In this document: positions 45,678 through 49,742 of the stretch, one piece after another
How positions within the stretch are numbered: the stretch's first letter is position 1
Layout of the letters: every line of letters starts with the position of its first letter
Assembly (NCBI GenBank): GCA_020431405.1
Contig: JAGQIK010000298.1
Span: forward strand, 1-49,742
Length of the DNA: 49,742 bases
Reading direction: 5' to 3'
Source: Myxococcales bacterium
GTDB lineage: Bacteria > Myxococcota_A > Polyangia > GCA-2747355
Program-made: the position numbers and the translations under genes
The notes under the pieces: generated by a model
Seen by the model: the letters and a program-made list of their open reading frames with translations, nothing else
What the model was told of the DNA's origin: nothing
Databases searched by the model: none

Positions 45678-45709
45678 CTGATAGACTTTTGCACCCCGAG
45701 CTGATAGAC
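45678..45709 (+). promoter_or_regulatory. Direct repeat CTGATAGAC upstream of the desaturase
   Basis: The 9-bp sequence CTGATAGAC occurs at 45678-45686 and again at 45701-45709, 23 bp apart, about two helical turns. It lies 14-45 bp upstream of the desaturase ATG, where a regulator or an unusual sigma factor could bind the same DNA face. The role is inferred from position and spacing. Confidence 0.4.
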
Positions 45710-46769
45710 CCGGGCGAAGATCATGCAAAGAACACTGCCGAAATACCCGCCGCATGGTGCGCTGCGCAACGAGCTCAAAGCCGCAGTACAGGCCTATCTC
45801 GACGGCGCGCCCCACGACTCGCCCGGCGGCTGGCGGATCTTCCGCAAGAGCCTGGTCATCGGCGGCATCGCCGTGGGGTCGTACCTGCTGTTGCTCTTGG
45901 TGGCGACGGCGTGGTGGCAAGCGATCCCGCTCTCGGTGGTGCTCGCCTTCGCGCTCGCCGGCATCGGCTTCAACATCATGCACGACGGCGGGCACGGCAG
46001 CTACGCGAGCCATCGCGCGGGCAATCGCATGGCGGCGATGACGCTCGACATCCTCGGCGGCAGCTCCTACGTCTGGCGCTTCAAGCACAACTTCTTGCAC
46101 CACAGCTACCCCAACGTCGCCGGCGTCGATGACGACCTCGAGGCGGGCGCGTTGCTGCGCCTCTCGCCGCACCAGCCGCGCATGCGCATCCACCGCTTCC
46201 AGCACTGGTACGCCTGGCTGCTCTACGGGGCGCTGGCGGTCAAGTGGCACGTCGTCGACGACTATCGCGACGTGATCACGGGCAGGGTCGCCGGCCACCG
46301 CATGCCGCGCCCGCGCGGCTGGGACCTGGTGCAGTTTCTCGCTGGCAAGCTGATCTTCATCAGCTGGGCGTTCGTGATCCCGATCTGGATCCACGGCGTG
46401 TGGCTCACGCTGGCGTTCTACCTGCTGTGCTTCGGCATGATGGGCGTGATCATGGCCGCCGTGTTCCAGCTGGCGCACTGCGTGGAAGGCGCCGACCAGT
46501 TCGACTGCCCCGAGTCCACCGAGCGTCTCGAGCACGACTGGGCCGAGCAGCAGCTGGCGACCACCGTCAACTTCGCGCGCGGCAGCCGCCTGCTGACCTG
46601 GTATCTAGGCGGGCTCAACTACCAGGTCGAGCACCATCTGTTTCCCAAGATCAGTCACGTGCACTACCCGGCGGTCGCCGAGGTGGTGCGCGAGGTCTGC
46701 CTGCGCCATCACGTGGCGTACCGCGAGCACGTCACGCTGTGGGACGCGCTGACCGCGCACGCGCGACAT

Positions 46770-47702
<933 letters not shown>

Positions 47703-47708
47703 TGTCGA

Positions 47709-48194
47709 CTAGTCCGCCAGGTGGCTCTCGAGAAACCACATGTCTTTTTCGACCTCGCGCAGCTGGCCGCTGAGCAGGTCCTCGCTGGCGGGGTCGCCCA
47801 TGGTCTGCGATGTGCCGATGGCGATGCGCAGGCTCGCCGAGTGGGCGGCGTAGCGCGCCACCAGCGATTGCACGTGCGCCTGTCCGTTGACAGCGCCGAG
47901 GTCGTGCTCCTCGAGCGTGCTGTTGTGCGCTGCGAGCCGCACGGTGCCCTGAGCGTAGCCTCCGAGGGCGCTGGCGCGCTCGGCGAGGTCGTCGGCGTGC
48001 TGCTGCAAGTGCTCGGCGAGCGCGTCGAAGAGCTCGTGGCGGGAGATGAAGAAGCGCCCGCGCAGGTTCCAGTGCGCCTGCTTGAGCTGCGACCAAAGAT
48101 CGAGGGCATTGGCGAGCTGGGCATTGAGCACGTCGACGAGCTGCGAGCGGTTCTTCTCCGAGAGGCTGATGTGGCTCGGGAATCTAAGGTTCAT
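47709..48194 (-). CDS. dps: Dps-family DNA-protection ferritin
   Basis: This 161-residue mini-ferritin stores iron and protects DNA during oxidative stress or starvation. The inter-subunit ferroxidase residues are at canonical spacing: His41, His53, Asp57, Asp68 and Glu72 (HWNLRG...SRHELFDALAEHLQQHADDLAE). A four-helix pattern covers the whole chain. The ATG at 48194 is preceded by AAGGAG, 10 bp upstream. A longer frame to 48266 runs into the divergent gene region and lacks support. It is 6 bp upstream of mscS. Confidence 0.95.
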   Translation of the reverse strand: MNLRFPSHISLSEKNRSQLVDVLNAQLANALDLWSQLKQAHWNLRGRFFISRHELFDALAEHLQQHADDLAERASALGGYAQGTVRLAAHNSTLEEHDLGAVNGQAHVQSLVARYAAHSASLRIAIGTSQTMGDPASEDLLSGQLREVEKDMWFLESHLAD

Positions 48195-48337
48195 GTTGGT
48201 AGCGCTCCTTTGTGTGCTTCGCTTCGAGCATCGGTCGTGCAAGCGCTGATCCGCGGCCAAGCACACGCCTGGCGACCGTCGACGCGCGCCGCGTGTGTGT
48301 GGCGATCTGCCACGCTGTGCGATCGCGGACGAAACTT

Positions 48338-48353
48338 CGCCGCCGCGGCGGCG
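48338..48353. promoter_or_regulatory. 16-bp perfect palindrome upstream of the TPR gene
   Basis: CGCCGCCGCGGCGGCG is fully self-complementary and ends 11 bp before the next gene's ATG, in the divergent gap between dps and the TPR protein gene. It might be an operator, but simple GC-triplet repeats often form palindromes by chance in such DNA. Confidence 0.25.
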
Positions 48354-48364
48354 TCAGATGCGTC

Positions 48365-49210
48365 ATGCACGCACGTCGCCGCCGCCGCCGCTGCCTCATC
48401 TATCCCATCGGTCTCGTCGTTGCCGCGCTGCTGCTGACCAGCTCGGTCGCCGCCGCCTCGAAGCGCCCGTCACCGTCGGCGCTGAGCCGATATCGCGAAG
48501 CCCAGGAGCACTTCAAGGCACAGCGCTTCGACGACGCTTACAAAGGTTTCGCCGCCGTCGTGACGCACTGGAGCGGCCAGGCCGTGGCCGGCTACAGCGC
48601 CGACCTGCTGCTCGACTGTCTCAATCGGCTCAAGCGCTACGTCGAGATGGAGCGCTGGGTCGACCGGCTGCTGCGCATGCAGTCCATCGCCACCGGTCAG
48701 CGACTGATACGTCTTCACCGCCTCAAGGTGCAGCTGCTGCGCCACCGCGCCGAGCAGCTCGAGAAGCGCAAGCAGCACAGCGCCTGTGCCGCGACCTACC
48801 TCGGCGCCTACCGCAAGCACCGCCGCTACTCGCGCGCCCCCGCCGAGCTGCTCTACAACGCCGCTGTCTGCCTGCGCATGGCCGGCCAATCCAAGCGCGC
48901 GCTCGTCCCGCTGACGATGCTCGTGCACCGCCACGCGCGCTCGCAGCTCGTCGGGCGCGCGCTGCTGCGCATCGCCGACGCCGAGATCGTGGCCAAGCGC
49001 CCCGCGCGCGCGGCCCGCGCCTTCTTCCAGTACGGCCAGCGCTTCCCTGGCGAACGCGACGCGCCGAGCGCGCTGCTGCACAGCGTGCAGCTCTACATGA
49101 AGGCCAAAGCACGCGCGCGTGCACGCGCTGCGTTTCGCTTGATGTCCAAGCTCTACGCGCGCCGCGAGCCGCGCCTCGTCGCCCGCGCCCGCGCGGCGCT
49201 GTCGCGCTAG
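48365..49210 (+). CDS. Exported TPR-like repeat protein
   Basis: This 281-residue protein has an Arg-rich start and signal peptide (IGLVVAALLLTSSVAAAS). It is followed by helical-repeat sequence: SRYREAQEHFKAQRFDDAYKG and AELLYNAAVCLRMAGQSKRALVPL, typical of tetratricopeptide repeats; no other domain seen. Periplasmic scaffolding is likely. The ATG at 48365 places the signal peptide at the N-terminus; the open frame runs back to 48212, but that part has no signal-like sequence. It diverges from dps by 170 bp. Confidence 0.75.
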   Translation: MHARRRRRRCLIYPIGLVVAALLLTSSVAAASKRPSPSALSRYREAQEHFKAQRFDDAYKGFAAVVTHWSGQAVAGYSADLLLDCLNRLKRYVEMERWVDRLLRMQSIATGQRLIRLHRLKVQLLRHRAEQLEKRKQHSACAATYLGAYRKHRRYSRAPAELLYNAAVCLRMAGQSKRALVPLTMLVHRHARSQLVGRALLRIADAEIVAKRPARAARAFFQYGQRFPGERDAPSALLHSVQLYMKAKARARARAAFRLMSKLYARREPRLVARARAALSR

Positions 49211-49578
49211 CGGCGACCTGGAGGCCGCCGCTCGTCGGGCTCTAGCGTTTGCGGCTGAGTGGCCAGAGCCTGGCGCGCTGGCGATCGGCGTCCTCACGCC
49301 CACGAACGATGGCAACTTCGCCCCACCGGGCTTGTTCTCGCTGGACGCGCCCTTGCCAGCCCTCAACGCACCACCCAACACCAGGACAAAGAGGGCCTCG
49401 GCATTCCCGCGCTTCTGTCGATCGTCAGACGCGGAAGAGGAGGCGAATCGTCGGCAGAACCGACCGCCTCGTGCGTTGGTGGTTAGTGCGTGTTCGGGCG
49501 CGGCTGGGCGCGGCGCTGATGGACTGTCGTCTTGGCGCGGCGGGCCGAGTTGCGGGCTTGGGGCGTGGGGGGACTGCG
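49211..49578. other. Gene-poor stretch with no feature recognised
   Basis: About 370 bp lie between the TPR gene and the start of the terminal gene fragment. Short open frames are present but have no ribosome site or protein signature. Several Thr/Pro-type codons and a local loss of strong third-position bias make coding unlikely. No hairpin, repeat or RNA gene was recognised. Confidence 0.6.
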
Positions 49579-49742
49579 TTAGTGGCGCTTGCCTGGGATG
49601 TCGTTGACGCTGAAGCGGCCGCCTCGACCGCGACGCCAGCCGGTGGTCAGCAGGAAGGTGCGTGCCGTGGGCCAGGGGTTGGCCTCGTTCGGCTCGCGGT
49701 CGCGATAGCCGTCGAACCAGCAGGCGGTGGAGAGCGGGTCGA
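49579..49742 (-). CDS. C-terminal fragment of an unidentified gene (runs off the window)
   Basis: A minus-strand frame open to the window edge ends in a TAA at 49579-49581 and encodes at least 53 residues. The fragment contains CWFDGYRDREPNEANPW and TTGWRRGRGG, then ends VNDIPGKRH. Aromatic and polar composition and codon bias look protein-coding, unlike the stretch beside it. The family was not recognised, since most of the protein lies outside the window. Confidence 0.5.
   Translation of the reverse strand, partial: DPLSTACWFDGYRDREPNEANPWPTARTFLLTTGWRRGRGGRFSVNDIPGKRH

Overview
The window is about 50 kb of very GC-rich DNA (clearly above 65% G+C, with strong G/C third-position bias) and is packed with genes. 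The gene content suggests a delta-type, predatory or social bacterium of the phylum Myxococcota. There are three Ser/Thr kinases, a SpoIIE-type phosphatase, a PilZ/DUF4388 protein and a front-end fatty-acid desaturase. There are also many lipoproteins with Asp/Ala/Pro/Ser-rich linkers behind the lipobox cysteine. No rRNA, tRNA, CRISPR array, phage or insertion sequence was recognised. The phylum assignment is inferred from gene content only.

Layout. 1-4.9 kb: 3' part of fdhD, a medium-chain reductase, a large signalling protein (kinase, receiver-like, GHKL-like, STAS-like, zinc ribbon), and a MarR regulator overlapping a zinc-ribbon gene, with a palindromic operator candidate upstream. 4.9-13 kb: a minus-strand run of five overlapping genes: TonB-dependent receptor, stand-alone 5'-nucleotidase C-terminal-domain lipoprotein, TPR protein, PhnD-like binding protein and a membrane SpoIIE phosphatase. 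13-22.8 kb: cell-surface and glycan genes: beta-propeller lipoprotein, exported phosphoesterase-acetyltransferase fusion, GT2 and GT-C glycosyltransferases, UDP-galactopyranose-mutase-like flavoprotein, C-type lectin lipoprotein and another lipoprotein. 22.9-30.2 kb: a plus-strand operon (PilZ-DUF4388, a second STAS/zinc-ribbon kinase, GH172-type hydrolase, CysM-like synthase, membrane protein, lipoprotein) followed by a cupin gene. 30.2-32.3 kb: trypsin-like lipoprotein and a surface lipoprotein. 32.4-39 kb: a MacAB/TolC-like export operon with two different adaptors. 39-41.2 kb: GIDE-like membrane protein, amidohydrolase and small lipoprotein. 41.4-48.2 kb: a membrane Ser/Thr kinase overlapping antisense with a fused trehalose phosphatase-synthase, then desaturase, MscS channel and Dps, a stress and membrane set. 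48.3 kb to the end: a TPR-like exported protein, a gene-poor stretch of about 370 bp, and the C-terminus of an unidentified minus-strand gene.

The most interesting theme is signalling. Two separate kinases end in the same module, a STAS-like domain followed by a CxxC...CxxC zinc ribbon. One of them also carries an apparent GHKL ATPase domain. A SpoIIE phosphatase, the usual enzyme that acts on STAS proteins, sits in a receptor/binding-protein operon in the same window. Together they could form an unusual, partly single-chain partner-switching system. Domain and function calls come from recognising motifs by eye; no database search was run.
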